Shown one piece after another: positions 23,736 through 32,926 of a DNA stretch of 64,000 nucleotides. The DNA is from CAZIPE01 sp964541305 (GTDB lineage: Bacteria; Patescibacteriota; Saccharimonadia; Saccharimonadales; UBA7683): positions 1 to 64,000 of the forward strand of contig CAZIPE010000004.1 in NCBI GenBank assembly GCA_964541305.1, given 5' to 3'. Each line of letters begins with the position of its first letter. Position 1 is the stretch's first letter. The notes beneath the pieces were generated by a model that saw only the letters and a list, made by a program, of their open reading frames with translations, was not told the DNA's origin and did no database searches. The position numbers were made by a program, and so were the translations under genes.

Positions 23736-25808
23736 ATGCCTTTTCATAATATGAGTCTAAAAAGTGTTATACCCAAGAGGGAAGAATATGTAAGGAGTTT
23801 AAAGGGTCTATCCACAACACCGTGTGACATTATCGGGCTAGTTCTAATAGTGGTTGCCATGGTAACAAAAAACCCTTTAGTAACCATATTTCTTTTCTTA
23901 CTTTATCCTAGCGTCATCTTAATCCCTTTAACTGTTAGAAACTTTCTTATTACTCTTCCACTAGTAATCGGGCTCAACGTCTCCTTACTCACAACAGTGG
24001 TAATACTAGTAAATGCATTTTTTAAACTTAGTATTTCATTATCATCAGTCACTAATATCTTGCTACTTCTCATGACAGCGTGTTTAGTTGCAAAGTATCT
24101 CTTTGGTGTCAAAATTTACGACTTTTTTGCTAATCTCAGAAAGATTGACTATGTGGCCATTTCAATTATTTATATATTCTTCGTACTTGCTCTTTACTCG
24201 CGGGTAGCCAGTGTATTCGACGCCCCAGTACCCTTAGTGAGTGATCCAGAGGCTCATGCATTCTGGGCTCGTCGAATAGTGTCAGAGAGATCAATCAATT
24301 ACTTCTACTCTCCGGGATTACATTTATGGAGTGCCTTTTCTTCACAGCTATCTGGCTTAGATGTGGCGAAGTCAGTAAATATCATCACTAATCTATTGAG
24401 TGCGGCTGGCGTGTTGTATTGGGGACTTACGAGTTATGTGGTATCAAAAAAACGATTATTCTCGGTGGTAGTGGCCTTCTTCTTGCTTGTTTCACCTATA
24501 CCCACAAACCTGTACTACATTGCTGGGAAAAATTCCCTCATTACTGCTCTCACACTTTTTTCTGGCTTAATTATAGCTACTGCATGGTATGCCGAGAAAC
24601 CTCAACTTAAGCGTGCGAGCATACTGCTTCTTTCTCTGCTTTCAGTTGGACTGGTCCACTACCCCGTTTACATTTTTGCGATATGCTTCAGCTCTTTGTT
24701 TATACTTATCTACTCCCCTAAAAATGCTGGGAACAAGACATTTCTTCTGCGTAGTGTCTACTACTTAAGGTCGATAGTTCCAATTTTTATATCACTGCTT
24801 CTGATTGGTGCAACTGCATATATCACCAAGACGAGAGAGGTGCCAATTATTTCTTTTCAAGATCACGCTTCAGCGCGCGTATTTCACGAGTCATTTTCAA
24901 CTCATCAACCTTCATATGTTTCTGAATATTCAGCCCCTACTACAAAAAAAGATGCTGTTGATTTAAGAAACCCCTTGAAACAACTATCTGGATACCCAAA
25001 GGAAATTCTCGCACTTACTAATAAAGTTGGGGGCCATACCGGGTTAGTTATCATCGGCATCGTACTTGTTGCCATTATCTACATAATTACTGCGAGTGGA
25101 TTCGTAAAACCTCGATATGATACCGAAAGGAGAGCAAAGCAGTTGGCGATAGCCTTACTTTTATGTATACCTCTTGTAGTTCTACCTCTTAAGATATTTT
25201 CTTTTTCTTCCTTTGAAATAATACCTGATGCTGGAAGTTTTCTTATTTTCACCTTCGCTTCTTTTAGCGTGGGCTTATTATTTTCTGGGATTGTTCAAAA
25301 ATATAGAACGCTTTTCTGTTTAGGCCTAATGTTGGTTGCGATAATTTCAAGTCTTTCAGTTTATAGGCTCTACAGCACACGTCAGGAGAAGAGTGTGGTA
25401 AATATGTATGATGAGATGGCTTTTGAGTGGATAGACAAGAACGTAGTAGATGGTGTGGGCTTTATCGGAACGGCAAAGCTTAATCCAACTCGCAATCAAG
25501 TAGTCTACCCCGTGGACGGTTCATTGTGGTTGCCGGTTATAACAGGCAACCCTATTGCAACTCCTTTTCAAGAAGGTAGTTTCACTGCAATACAGTCACA
25601 CATCAACTACGAGTACCTAGATGACCTCTCTAACCCTGATTTACAGAAAAACTCGCTTGTTTATTTTTACAAAAACAACTATAAATACATCTACATTGAT
25701 GGCATTAAACCTTATGAAATATTTAATGTCGATTCTTTGCTTAAATCAAATCTTGTAAGAATAGTTTATCGAAATGATGATATACAGATAGCAGAAATTC
25801 TTAAGTAG
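23736..25808 (+). CDS. Large polytopic membrane protein, GT-C-like, function unknown
   Basis: A 690-aa protein with about 14 hydrophobic helices and a C-terminal extracytoplasmic domain of about 150 residues. The first large loop has SDPEAHAFWARRIV followed by FYSPGLHLW; an acidic D-x-E/H pair there is typical of oligosaccharyl/mannosyl-type GT-C enzymes. The C-terminal part (EWIDKNVVDGVGFIGTAK, later WLPVITGNPIATPFQ) resembles the soluble domain seen after such membrane regions. I cannot name the family with certainty. An extended -10 (TGTTAGAAT) ends 6 nt before the ATG at 23736; an in-frame ATG at 23751 is an alternative start. Confidence 0.65.
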   Translation: MPFHNMSLKSVIPKREEYVRSLKGLSTTPCDIIGLVLIVVAMVTKNPLVTIFLFLLYPSVILIPLTVRNFLITLPLVIGLNVSLLTTVVILVNAFFKLSISLSSVTNILLLLMTACLVAKYLFGVKIYDFFANLRKIDYVAISIIYIFFVLALYSRVASVFDAPVPLVSDPEAHAFWARRIVSERSINYFYSPGLHLWSAFSSQLSGLDVAKSVNIITNLLSAAGVLYWGLTSYVVSKKRLFSVVVAFFLLVSPIPTNLYYIAGKNSLITALTLFSGLIIATAWYAEKPQLKRASILLLSLLSVGLVHYPVYIFAICFSSLFILIYSPKNAGNKTFLLRSVYYLRSIVPIFISLLLIGATAYITKTREVPIISFQDHASARVFHESFSTHQPSYVSEYSAPTTKKDAVDLRNPLKQLSGYPKEILALTNKVGGHTGLVIIGIVLVAIIYIITASGFVKPRYDTERRAKQLAIALLLCIPLVVLPLKIFSFSSFEIIPDAGSFLIFTFASFSVGLLFSGIVQKYRTLFCLGLMLVAIISSLSVYRLYSTRQEKSVVNMYDEMAFEWIDKNVVDGVGFIGTAKLNPTRNQVVYPVDGSLWLPVITGNPIATPFQEGSFTAIQSHINYEYLDDLSNPDLQKNSLVYFYKNNYKYIYIDGIKPYEIFNVDSLLKSNLVRIVYRNDDIQIAEILK

Positions 25809-25820
25809 GGTAGCCTGATT

Positions 25821-27284
25821 TTACCCAGCAGTCCCTTGTGGTGTTCGTTTTGCTAACTGAAACAATGCAATACTCAATAACACCCCTCCCGCAAAAAATA
25901 TTACAACGAGTATACTAGGTACTATTGGATATATATGATTTGCAATTGCAGCCTCATTCAACCCCATAATACCACCCTTACCTCTGTGAATTATTGTTGT
26001 GACTCCTAGTATTACACTCGCAATCGTTACAAATTGATTTCTTGAAACTTTGAAAGCGAGTAATCCCGCAGATAGAACCAGCGAAATCGGTAAAGTTGCA
26101 GGAAGAAGATAGCGATGATAGAATCCACCCGTACCTACTGCCCATTCTATTTGTGTTAAAAATACTCCAATGAATGAGGCTGTTAGTAGCAGCGCAGTAC
26201 TGGTAGCTTTTTTATCTGCTAATAGTCTTCTCGGGGAAAACTTCTCCATAATTACAAATAATCCAGCTAAGGAAAAAATTGATAGTATGTTTGATATATT
26301 TGCACTACTAGAGTACTTGCCATAAAGCAACGACCACAATCCACTGCCAAGCATCACATCTTGTAGAGATTTTGGCTTACGAAGGCTCCCGTAGTCACCG
26401 GGCATTGCGCTCATAAAATTGCCCGTTGACTTGTAGTTGCGTAGATAGTAAAACCATCCAATAGATACGGCTACTGAAGCGAGGATTGCCATACATGTAA
26501 TTAACGATTTTTTTACTAGTTTAATGGTTAGATTCTTATTTTTGAACGGGTTATCGATATATAATCTTAGAAATACAGCAAATATAGAGACACCTATAAA
26601 AACAATATACGAGACTTTGGTCGCCATACCCATTGCGCCTAGAATACATAAAGATACTGCATACCTATTGTTGAGGCCATTTTGTAGAATCTTAATACAT
26701 ACTATGAGTGTTAGTGTTGTGAAAAGAATTAATAACACATCAACTGCATAGTTTAAGTTGAGCGAGGTAAAAGTATAAAATGAGCCTGCTATCGCAGGGA
26801 CTGCTACAGCAAAGGTGTGCTTTCTCTCTCCTCCCAATATCCAACCACCCCACGACAGGGCAAGAAGACACAACACTCCCAGGAATATGTTTAGTGTATG
26901 ACCAATCATTACTCCTTTTTGCCAATGCCCATTACTAAGTGACGGCCCAACAAAGGGTGCATGTATCAGGTAAAATAGTGGTGGGTTGGATGCAGCTCCT
27001 TGATCTCGGTAAATCCCTTTTGAAAGTTCTTTTATCTCAGGCTGCCTAAACCCATCTTTAAATTTTGGTAAGTCGCCATTATAAACTCTGTATACGTAAT
27101 CAATGTGCCTTGGCGCATCACCACGGCCCAAGAACCAAGGGCTGGTCGTAGATATGATTCCGGCTACTGCCACATACATAAGGATGGTCGAGAATATGCC
27201 TAAGAAGACGTATTTAGGAATTTTATTTCCTATAAATTTTACATCTCTCGACATACTTATCGTAAGTTTGTTAATAGTTTTCAC
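25821..27284 (-). CDS. Polytopic membrane protein, DUF2142/GT39-like
   Basis: A 487-aa protein with about 11-12 hydrophobic helices, starting with GTG at 27284. The first extracytoplasmic loop contains GRGDAPRHIDYVYRVYNGDL and SNPPLFYLIHAPFVGP, which resembles the DAPRHIDY-type loop of DUF2142 and ArnT-like membrane glycosyltransferases. A role in adding sugars from polyprenyl carriers to surface polymers is inferred. It is a single-gene unit reading toward the plus-strand membrane gene at 23736 and shares a compact divergent promoter with the glycosyltransferase at 27313. Confidence 0.65.
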   Translation of the reverse strand: MKTINKLTISMSRDVKFIGNKIPKYVFLGIFSTILMYVAVAGIISTTSPWFLGRGDAPRHIDYVYRVYNGDLPKFKDGFRQPEIKELSKGIYRDQGAASNPPLFYLIHAPFVGPSLSNGHWQKGVMIGHTLNIFLGVLCLLALSWGGWILGGERKHTFAVAVPAIAGSFYTFTSLNLNYAVDVLLILFTTLTLIVCIKILQNGLNNRYAVSLCILGAMGMATKVSYIVFIGVSIFAVFLRLYIDNPFKNKNLTIKLVKKSLITCMAILASVAVSIGWFYYLRNYKSTGNFMSAMPGDYGSLRKPKSLQDVMLGSGLWSLLYGKYSSSANISNILSIFSLAGLFVIMEKFSPRRLLADKKATSTALLLTASFIGVFLTQIEWAVGTGGFYHRYLLPATLPISLVLSAGLLAFKVSRNQFVTIASVILGVTTIIHRGKGGIMGLNEAAIANHIYPIVPSILVVIFFAGGVLLSIALFQLAKRTPQGTAG

Positions 27285-27292
27285 TTAACACT

Positions 27293-27302
27293 ATTATATA
27301 CT
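27293..27302. promoter_or_regulatory. Divergent promoter with overlapping -10 boxes
   Basis: In the 28-bp gap between starts 27284 (-) and 27313 (+), TATAAT on the minus strand (27298-27293) and TATACT on the plus strand (27297-27302) overlap by 2 bp. They end 8 and 10 nt before their start codons. The two promoters should compete for polymerase. Confidence 0.55.
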
Positions 27303-27312
27303 AGGTTAAGTA

Positions 27313-28617
27313 ATGAAAAAACAAATGCCTAAGCGCAACACACTAAAGAACCTCCTTTCGTTTATGAAGACTGGAGACTTTATTGAAATTTTAAAAATTC
27401 TGCGCAGAAGAGCGCTCAACACAGTTAGGTTTGCTCGGCACCATGCTTTGCGTTTCATTGGATCCGTTTATAACCTTGAACCTTTGAAAGTCGCTCGCCA
27501 AAAAAGACAGCTCAATTATGTATTAAGAAATTTTTTTGGTGTTGCTGAGTCTAATAACGAAAGTAAGAAATGTAATATTGCAGTTATTGTACGCGATGGG
27601 AATGCGCTTCCCAAAAGCTCAACTTTTATTCGCTTAATTTCCCCTTTGACAACAGGTAGTTTGGGCAAGAAAACATCAGTACATTTATACCCCGAGGATT
27701 CACTTGAGGTAGATGCTACTACAAGTGTCTGTATTGTACAAAGAACGGCCTACGACAACAGTGGGGATGCGTTGATGCTTATTAAATACCTCGCGGATTG
27801 TAAAATACCCCTCATTATCGACACAGATGATGCTTTTAGTGAAATTGACAAAAAACATCCTGAACACAAAGAACAGCAGGCAAGACTCCAGGCAAAAGAA
27901 CTGCTGCTACAGCATGCTTCACGGGTGTGGGTATCTACTCCTCAGCTACGTTCAATACTACCTGCTGACATTCAAAAAAAGACGTTGGTGATAGAAAATA
28001 CTCTAGACGAACGGCTCTGGAAGAAGCAAGGTAAGAAACGAACACGCAAGCAAAGCACCAAACTTCAGCTTCTTTATATGGGCACCGCAACACATGATGG
28101 CGACTTCGCTCTTATATTGCCAGCTCTAAAAAACCTTCACGCCAAGTATCCAGGTAGGTTTGAGCTAACAGTTATTGGTGCGGTCAATAATCTTCCTGAA
28201 TTACCCTGGATAAAACGACTCGTTCAAAAAAGCTCCATGTACCCTTTATTTGTGGAGTGGTTCTTAGAAAGGTCTCATAAATTTGACATTGGGTTATCGC
28301 CACTTGTTGACAGTGCGTTTAACAAGGCTAAGTCAGACATTAAATGTCTCGATTATCTTGCCGCAGGGGTGGTTCCTTATGTTTCTAACCTTTTGCCCTA
28401 CTCTTCCAAGGAGTTAGACGGCCTTGTTGTAAGAATAAATAACTCTCCTACTGAGTGGAAGAATGAGATCGAAAAGGCAATTATTGATATTATCGGCTTC
28501 AGAGATAAGAAGAAAACAATAATTCAGAAAGGTCAGGATTATATTTGGTCGAAACGATCTACCGAAAAAGCGTCGAGGCTCATGGAAGCTGAAATTAATA
28601 AACTCCTAGGTTCTTAG
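27313..28617 (+). CDS. Glycosyltransferase (GT-B, group 1-like)
   Basis: A 434-aa cytoplasmic protein whose C-terminal half is GT-B-like. It shows LQLLYMGTATHDGDFALILP, then FDIGLSPLVDSAFNKAKSDIKCLDYLAAGVVPY, a pattern seen in glycosyltransferases that pair with O-antigen or rhamnan synthesis. The middle part has CIVQRTAYDN and PLIIDTDDAF, also usual in this group. The basic first 70 residues have no clear domain. Its end overlaps the convergent GT2 gene by 12 bp. The sugar specificity is unknown. Confidence 0.82.
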   Translation: MKKQMPKRNTLKNLLSFMKTGDFIEILKILRRRALNTVRFARHHALRFIGSVYNLEPLKVARQKRQLNYVLRNFFGVAESNNESKKCNIAVIVRDGNALPKSSTFIRLISPLTTGSLGKKTSVHLYPEDSLEVDATTSVCIVQRTAYDNSGDALMLIKYLADCKIPLIIDTDDAFSEIDKKHPEHKEQQARLQAKELLLQHASRVWVSTPQLRSILPADIQKKTLVIENTLDERLWKKQGKKRTRKQSTKLQLLYMGTATHDGDFALILPALKNLHAKYPGRFELTVIGAVNNLPELPWIKRLVQKSSMYPLFVEWFLERSHKFDIGLSPLVDSAFNKAKSDIKCLDYLAAGVVPYVSNLLPYSSKELDGLVVRINNSPTEWKNEIEKAIIDIIGFRDKKKTIIQKGQDYIWSKRSTEKASRLMEAEINKLLGS

Positions 28618-29490
28618 TCGTTTATATATAGCTGTTTTCTTTATCTTGTTCTTGAGTTTCTGTATATTAGAAATCTCGCCAGTAATTGCACCTTCACGTA
28701 CGAGTGCCTCACTCATGTAATCTCTTACTTCCTGACGATAATCTGGCCAACGCTCCCATATAATTTTGTTGTTTGCCTCAAGCAGCTTAGCTTTCATTTC
28801 AAGTGAGAAGCTACGAGCCTCTTGGTGAAATACATACGCATGATTTGCCAGGGCGCACAGATACCCCGTTTTCATTATGCGCTGACAGAAATCTACCTCT
28901 TCGCCATAACCTTTGCCAAAAACCTCATCGAACAGTCCATACTTGTTTATAACTTCACGTCTAATAAGCATACAAAAGCCATGGGCAGTAGGTGTGATAC
29001 TAAATTCAGACAACTTTGAGTTTATCTTCTTGAAAAGCGTGTATGACTCTTCTGGACCAATGCCTTTTGTTGGTGCAGAAGAAAGAGGGATGGTGCAAAT
29101 TGTTGCATTATTCGAACGAGGCGAGACCACTCCAATCTTTTTTTCGCTTTTTAGCACGCTTTGCATCTCTTCAAGAAAGCCTTCGGTCACTTTTGCATCG
29201 CTATTTAGCAGTAATATATCATTATCAGTTTTATCTAAGTTGTTTACCGCGTTATTGCAGTTCTTTAAAAAGCCATAATTCTTTTTATTACGAAAATACT
29301 CGTATCCTTTTTTTGTGCCGATCATACTCTTTATGTTTTTCTCAATTGTATCAGCTTCTGGTCCACAGTCGTTTACTAACATTACTTTATGAAAAGGTGT
29401 GTCGACAAAATTTAAAAGTGACTCAATACACTCTTTGAGTGATGGCCAGTCGCCATACACAGGCACAATTATTGTTACATTTTTCTTCAT
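28606..29490 (-). CDS. Glycosyltransferase family 2
   Basis: A 294-aa GT-A enzyme of the rhamnosyltransferase-like GT2 group. It opens VTIIVPVYGDWPSLKECIESL, with VMLVNDCGPEADTIE, NKKNYGFLKNCNNAV, the DxD-type LLLNSDAKVTEGFLEEM and the acceptor-side FDEVFGKGYGEEVDFCQR. The last motif (GxGYGEExDFC) is characteristic. With dTDP-rhamnose made by rfbBCDA in the same window, a rhamnosyl transfer is plausible but not proven. It is 3 bp downstream of the GT4 gene at 29494 in the minus-strand operon. Confidence 0.9.
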   Translation of the reverse strand: MKKNVTIIVPVYGDWPSLKECIESLLNFVDTPFHKVMLVNDCGPEADTIEKNIKSMIGTKKGYEYFRNKKNYGFLKNCNNAVNNLDKTDNDILLLNSDAKVTEGFLEEMQSVLKSEKKIGVVSPRSNNATICTIPLSSAPTKGIGPEESYTLFKKINSKLSEFSITPTAHGFCMLIRREVINKYGLFDEVFGKGYGEEVDFCQRIMKTGYLCALANHAYVFHQEARSFSLEMKAKLLEANNKIIWERWPDYRQEVRDYMSEALVREGAITGEISNIQKLKNKIKKTAIYKRLRT

Positions 29491-29493
29491 ATC

Positions 29494-30852
29494 TTACTTT
29501 CCTGTTACCCGTGATTTTATTGTCCGCGCCTTGTGATAGAAGGATTTTGCATGTTGTCGTGCTTTATTTTTAAGCTTTTTATGTAGTGGGATATCCTTTT
29601 CAATGACTACTAACTTATCAATCTGTTTTTGATATCGTGATAATTGTTCTGTCATGTAAATTGGTGGGCCGCTCGGTAGTGGCTCTTTTTGAGCTGCAAT
29701 TTTCTGGATCTTTAGATAGAGGGAGTCTATATTATCGGGCCCGCTCATTAGTTCCTTTGCTTTAATAACTGAGTTTTTTGCATGTATCTTAATTAAACTT
29801 GGTTTTTTTGCATACTGCTCAATCGCTAAGACTAGCTCTTCTACTGAATCAGCTTGAAACAAGAAACCATTCTTCCCTTCATCAATCATTTCGGGGGTAG
29901 CACCAGATTTTGCACCTATTACTGGTTTTCCCAGTACAAGATATTCGAATGTAACCCTCCCAAAGCCCTCCATGCGTGATGCCATAACTCCTACGTCTGC
30001 ATGCTTTACAAATGCCAGTAGATTACTCTGAAAGCCAACCATGTGCACTCTTTCAGAAATGTCATACTCGCCAATCACCTTCTCCACTTGACCCATGAAC
30101 GGAGGTTCTCCGTTTTTGCCAACCACACAAAGTTCGATGTCGTAACCTTTTTTTGTAAGTCTACCCACCGCCTCTATAGCACTCAGCTGTCCTTTTGATG
30201 GCGCCATATTGCCCGCTATTATAAGCTTCAGACTATCTCTGTATTTATATGGTGACTTAACCTTCGTTTTGGATTTTTTTATAATTTCATCGATCTTAAA
30301 CGGATTATACAAAACTGTAACCTTATCTTTTGGTATGTATTTTATGAGATGACTTTTGAGCGACTTTGATATAGTAACCACTAGTTCTGAGAGATTGCCA
30401 ACATCAGCCAGTGTCTTTTCCCTACCAATTTCAAACACTCTTCCGTGGTCTAGGTCACCATACTCTCTCACAAACCATACGTGCGGTAATCCTTGAGAAT
30501 GAGCAGCAAGTGCCGCCCAAGGACACACTATAGAGTTTGTCATGACAATATCAGGTTTTGTTGATTCAATTATTCTTGAGATTTTCTCAATCGCCTTGAT
30601 ATTTATGGTGACATTTCGTAGTATGTCCGCCTCTTTTTTTGGTGGGTTGCCATCTGACCAGAAGGTATAGGGTAGTGAACTATACCTCCAGCCCCGCCTT
30701 TTCATTTCACCGGCCAGACCTCTGACAGGCTCTCGTAAAATAAATTCCGGCTTTATGTTGTACTTGGCTGATAGTACATCAAAAACATCTAACATAGACA
30801 TCTCTGCCCCCCCTAATATATCTCCCGTATGCGATAGCACCATCACCTTCAT
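29494..30852 (-). CDS. Glycosyltransferase family 4 (GT-B)
   Basis: A 452-aa GT4 enzyme. The start MKVMVLSHTGDILGGAEMS has the Gly-Gly-Ala-Glu acceptor-domain motif. SLKLIIAGNMAPSKGQLSAI begins the donor domain, and MEGFGRVTFEYLVLGKPVIG is the E-x7-E donor motif. About 70 extra C-terminal residues (from PPIYMTEQLSRYQ) are helical and basic, perhaps for membrane association. It lies 72 bp downstream of the O-methyltransferase-like gene. Confidence 0.9.
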   Translation of the reverse strand: MKVMVLSHTGDILGGAEMSMLDVFDVLSAKYNIKPEFILREPVRGLAGEMKRRGWRYSSLPYTFWSDGNPPKKEADILRNVTINIKAIEKISRIIESTKPDIVMTNSIVCPWAALAAHSQGLPHVWFVREYGDLDHGRVFEIGREKTLADVGNLSELVVTISKSLKSHLIKYIPKDKVTVLYNPFKIDEIIKKSKTKVKSPYKYRDSLKLIIAGNMAPSKGQLSAIEAVGRLTKKGYDIELCVVGKNGEPPFMGQVEKVIGEYDISERVHMVGFQSNLLAFVKHADVGVMASRMEGFGRVTFEYLVLGKPVIGAKSGATPEMIDEGKNGFLFQADSVEELVLAIEQYAKKPSLIKIHAKNSVIKAKELMSGPDNIDSLYLKIQKIAAQKEPLPSGPPIYMTEQLSRYQKQIDKLVVIEKDIPLHKKLKNKARQHAKSFYHKARTIKSRVTGK

Positions 30853-30924
30853 TTATATCATCCTACTCTTGTTTATTAACTAAGTGAATCATAGACTCTT
30901 TTAATTATGGCATAGATATCGGGC

Positions 30925-31635
30925 TTATTTCTTTATTATGTAGGCCTGGCCATTGAGATTTTGTATGAATAATTTATCTTCATCATCTTTTATTTCATCG
31001 ATGTAGCGCTTTATACCACCACACGCAGATATCATGCCGTAATCATCAAAAATGACAATGCCCCCTCGACTTACCCTACCCCACACATATTCGAATGATT
31101 CTTTTGTAGATAGGTATACATCAACATCTAGGTATACTAATGCTAATTTATCTGCAATCAGCTCCTTGCCAGTCTTATCCGGGAATACACCCTTCAAAAT
31201 TTTGTAGTTTGAAACTTGTATCTCGTTATTAAGATATTCGCTTACCAATTTATGACTAGTGTCGGCATGCGCCTTATCGCTATAGTGCTCCCAATCTGAA
31301 GATTTTACGACACCCGCAAAAGTGTCGGCAAGATAGACTGTTTTTTTAGGTAAAACCTGGGTAAAAATTGATGCTGTACCTCCGCGCCATACACCAACCT
31401 CCAGAACGTCTCCGTCTATGGACCGAGCTTCTTGTGCCAAAAGATAAAGAGCATAGCACCTAACTCTATCTACTAGCGTATTTTTCCTGGCTTTGTTATA
31501 AAGTTTTGTAAATTCGGGATCAGTTAACCACGGCGAATCATAGGGATAGCTGTGTAATGGCATATCATCATACCTTATAAGTGCATATCCTTTTTGTTTG
31601 TATAATTCTCTTAATTTATTGATATTCTTCATCAT
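30925..31635 (-). CDS. TylF/MycF-type O-methyltransferase-like protein
   Basis: A 236-aa SAM-dependent methyltransferase of the TylF (macrocin O-methyltransferase) family, which methylates sugar hydroxyls. It has DVLEVGVWRGGTASIF (SAM-binding loop), VYLADTFAGV, LVYLDVDVYLSTKESFEYVW (metal-binding Asp region) and GIVIFDDYGM. I chose the ATG at 31635, which follows GAGGTG by about 5 nt, over the GTG at 31641. It sits downstream of an aminotransferase and an ATP-grasp/HAD protein, suggesting it decorates a modified sugar of the exported glycan. Confidence 0.86.
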   Translation of the reverse strand: MMKNINKLRELYKQKGYALIRYDDMPLHSYPYDSPWLTDPEFTKLYNKARKNTLVDRVRCYALYLLAQEARSIDGDVLEVGVWRGGTASIFTQVLPKKTVYLADTFAGVVKSSDWEHYSDKAHADTSHKLVSEYLNNEIQVSNYKILKGVFPDKTGKELIADKLALVYLDVDVYLSTKESFEYVWGRVSRGGIVIFDDYGMISACGGIKRYIDEIKDDEDKLFIQNLNGQAYIIKK

Positions 31636-31654
31636 GTACACCTCACTTTGACAT

Positions 31655-32926
31655 TTACTTAATAAGTCCTTCTAACATATGGGCATCGAAAACAGGTATC
31701 TTTATTTTTGATTGGACATTTTCACGCTCTGCAAAAGAGTCATCTATAAATATCGAATTGGGGTGTTTTATGTAATCAGATTTTTCTTTGAACTGATCAA
31801 CTGTAATTATTTCATCAAATAAGTCTGAAATACGAAACTTACTTAGTGTCTCGTCAAGATTGTTTTCATGTCGTGTTATTAAGTGAATCTTTTTTCCTTC
31901 ATTGATTGCCTGAAACATGAGCGACACAACACTGGGGTTGACTTTGTCGTTAAAGATTATTGTGTCATCAAGATCTACATATATATGGTCGTAGTCGTAG
32001 TCAATTTTATATCTGCTGGATAAGGCCCTGTCGATGTTAATACTATACTCGTTTTCGCATATACTAACGCTAATATCTGCAGCGTCAAATACGCTCAGAA
32101 GTGGTAAGTTTACACCCTTACAGCGAACCAAGCCCATCGTTCCTGCTGTACGAGGAGAAAATTCCATTAAAACCAACTCGCCCGACTCCCGTGCTTTCAG
32201 CTGGAAAAACCATACACCCCTGAATTCAAGAGCGTCATTCATTTTTTTCGCAATAGCAGAAAATTCTGGTTTATCAATTTTTTCAGAGTGGACACTAATG
32301 CCATTTGAAATTCTTTTTCTTGATCTTCCTTCTGAGAATAGTAGTTCGCCATTCTTATTAGTAAAACAATCTACCGTATATTCATCTCCTGGTAAAAACT
32401 CGGTTAGAAGTAAGTCTTTGTTCTTATTCTTGTAAAATAAAGCTTCTTCTTGGTTGTGGGCTATATGTACACCCCGGGAGCCTTGACCAACATTGGGCTT
32501 CATAAAACAAGGCCATTTATCGCCAGCCTCATTGATATTATCGTAGACCTTTGGAGTTGGAACTATGTCGACGAGCTTTTCATACGTTAGTTTTTTTGAT
32601 CTTGAAATTTCACATGTTGATAAGGGTGAACTAATAATATCGCACTTGAGATTATTTTTTTGTTGGGCTAGCTTTAGAACAACCGCATCATGTGCAGGAA
32701 ACACGAAATCAATTTTGTTTTTTTCTATGACTTTATTAAGGACTTGGATAAAATTTTCATCTTCTACGAACGGCAGATCATCTGTGTAATTCATGTATTC
32801 ATAAAGACCGTGATCGCTTACAGACGAAGCACCAAATAGCTGTATGTGTGTTGAGAACTTTAGAGACCTACTTATCTCAAGGCCCACTTCAGTACCACAA
32901 GGAAACACAAGTACATTATATTTCAT
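31655..32926 (-). CDS. ATP-grasp ligase fused to a HAD-like phosphatase domain
   Basis: A 423-aa two-domain protein. Residues 1-290 are a carbamoyl-phosphate-synthase-like ATP-grasp domain: WPCFMKPNVGQGSRGVHIA (ATP loop), LLTEFLPGDEYTVDCF and LVLMEFSPRTAGTMG. From about residue 305 a HAD-like domain follows: YVDLDDTIIFND (nucleophile Asp, DxD), KIHLITRH and SIFIDDSFAERENV (terminal Asp pair). The ATP-grasp part would form an acyl-phosphate and couple a carboxylate to an amine; the HAD part could hydrolyse a phosphate. It overlaps the aminotransferase gene by ATGA. The substrate is unknown. Confidence 0.85.
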   Translation of the reverse strand: MKYNVLVFPCGTEVGLEISRSLKFSTHIQLFGASSVSDHGLYEYMNYTDDLPFVEDENFIQVLNKVIEKNKIDFVFPAHDAVVLKLAQQKNNLKCDIISSPLSTCEISRSKKLTYEKLVDIVPTPKVYDNINEAGDKWPCFMKPNVGQGSRGVHIAHNQEEALFYKNKNKDLLLTEFLPGDEYTVDCFTNKNGELLFSEGRSRKRISNGISVHSEKIDKPEFSAIAKKMNDALEFRGVWFFQLKARESGELVLMEFSPRTAGTMGLVRCKGVNLPLLSVFDAADISVSICENEYSINIDRALSSRYKIDYDYDHIYVDLDDTIIFNDKVNPSVVSLMFQAINEGKKIHLITRHENNLDETLSKFRISDLFDEIITVDQFKEKSDYIKHPNSIFIDDSFAERENVQSKIKIPVFDAHMLEGLIK

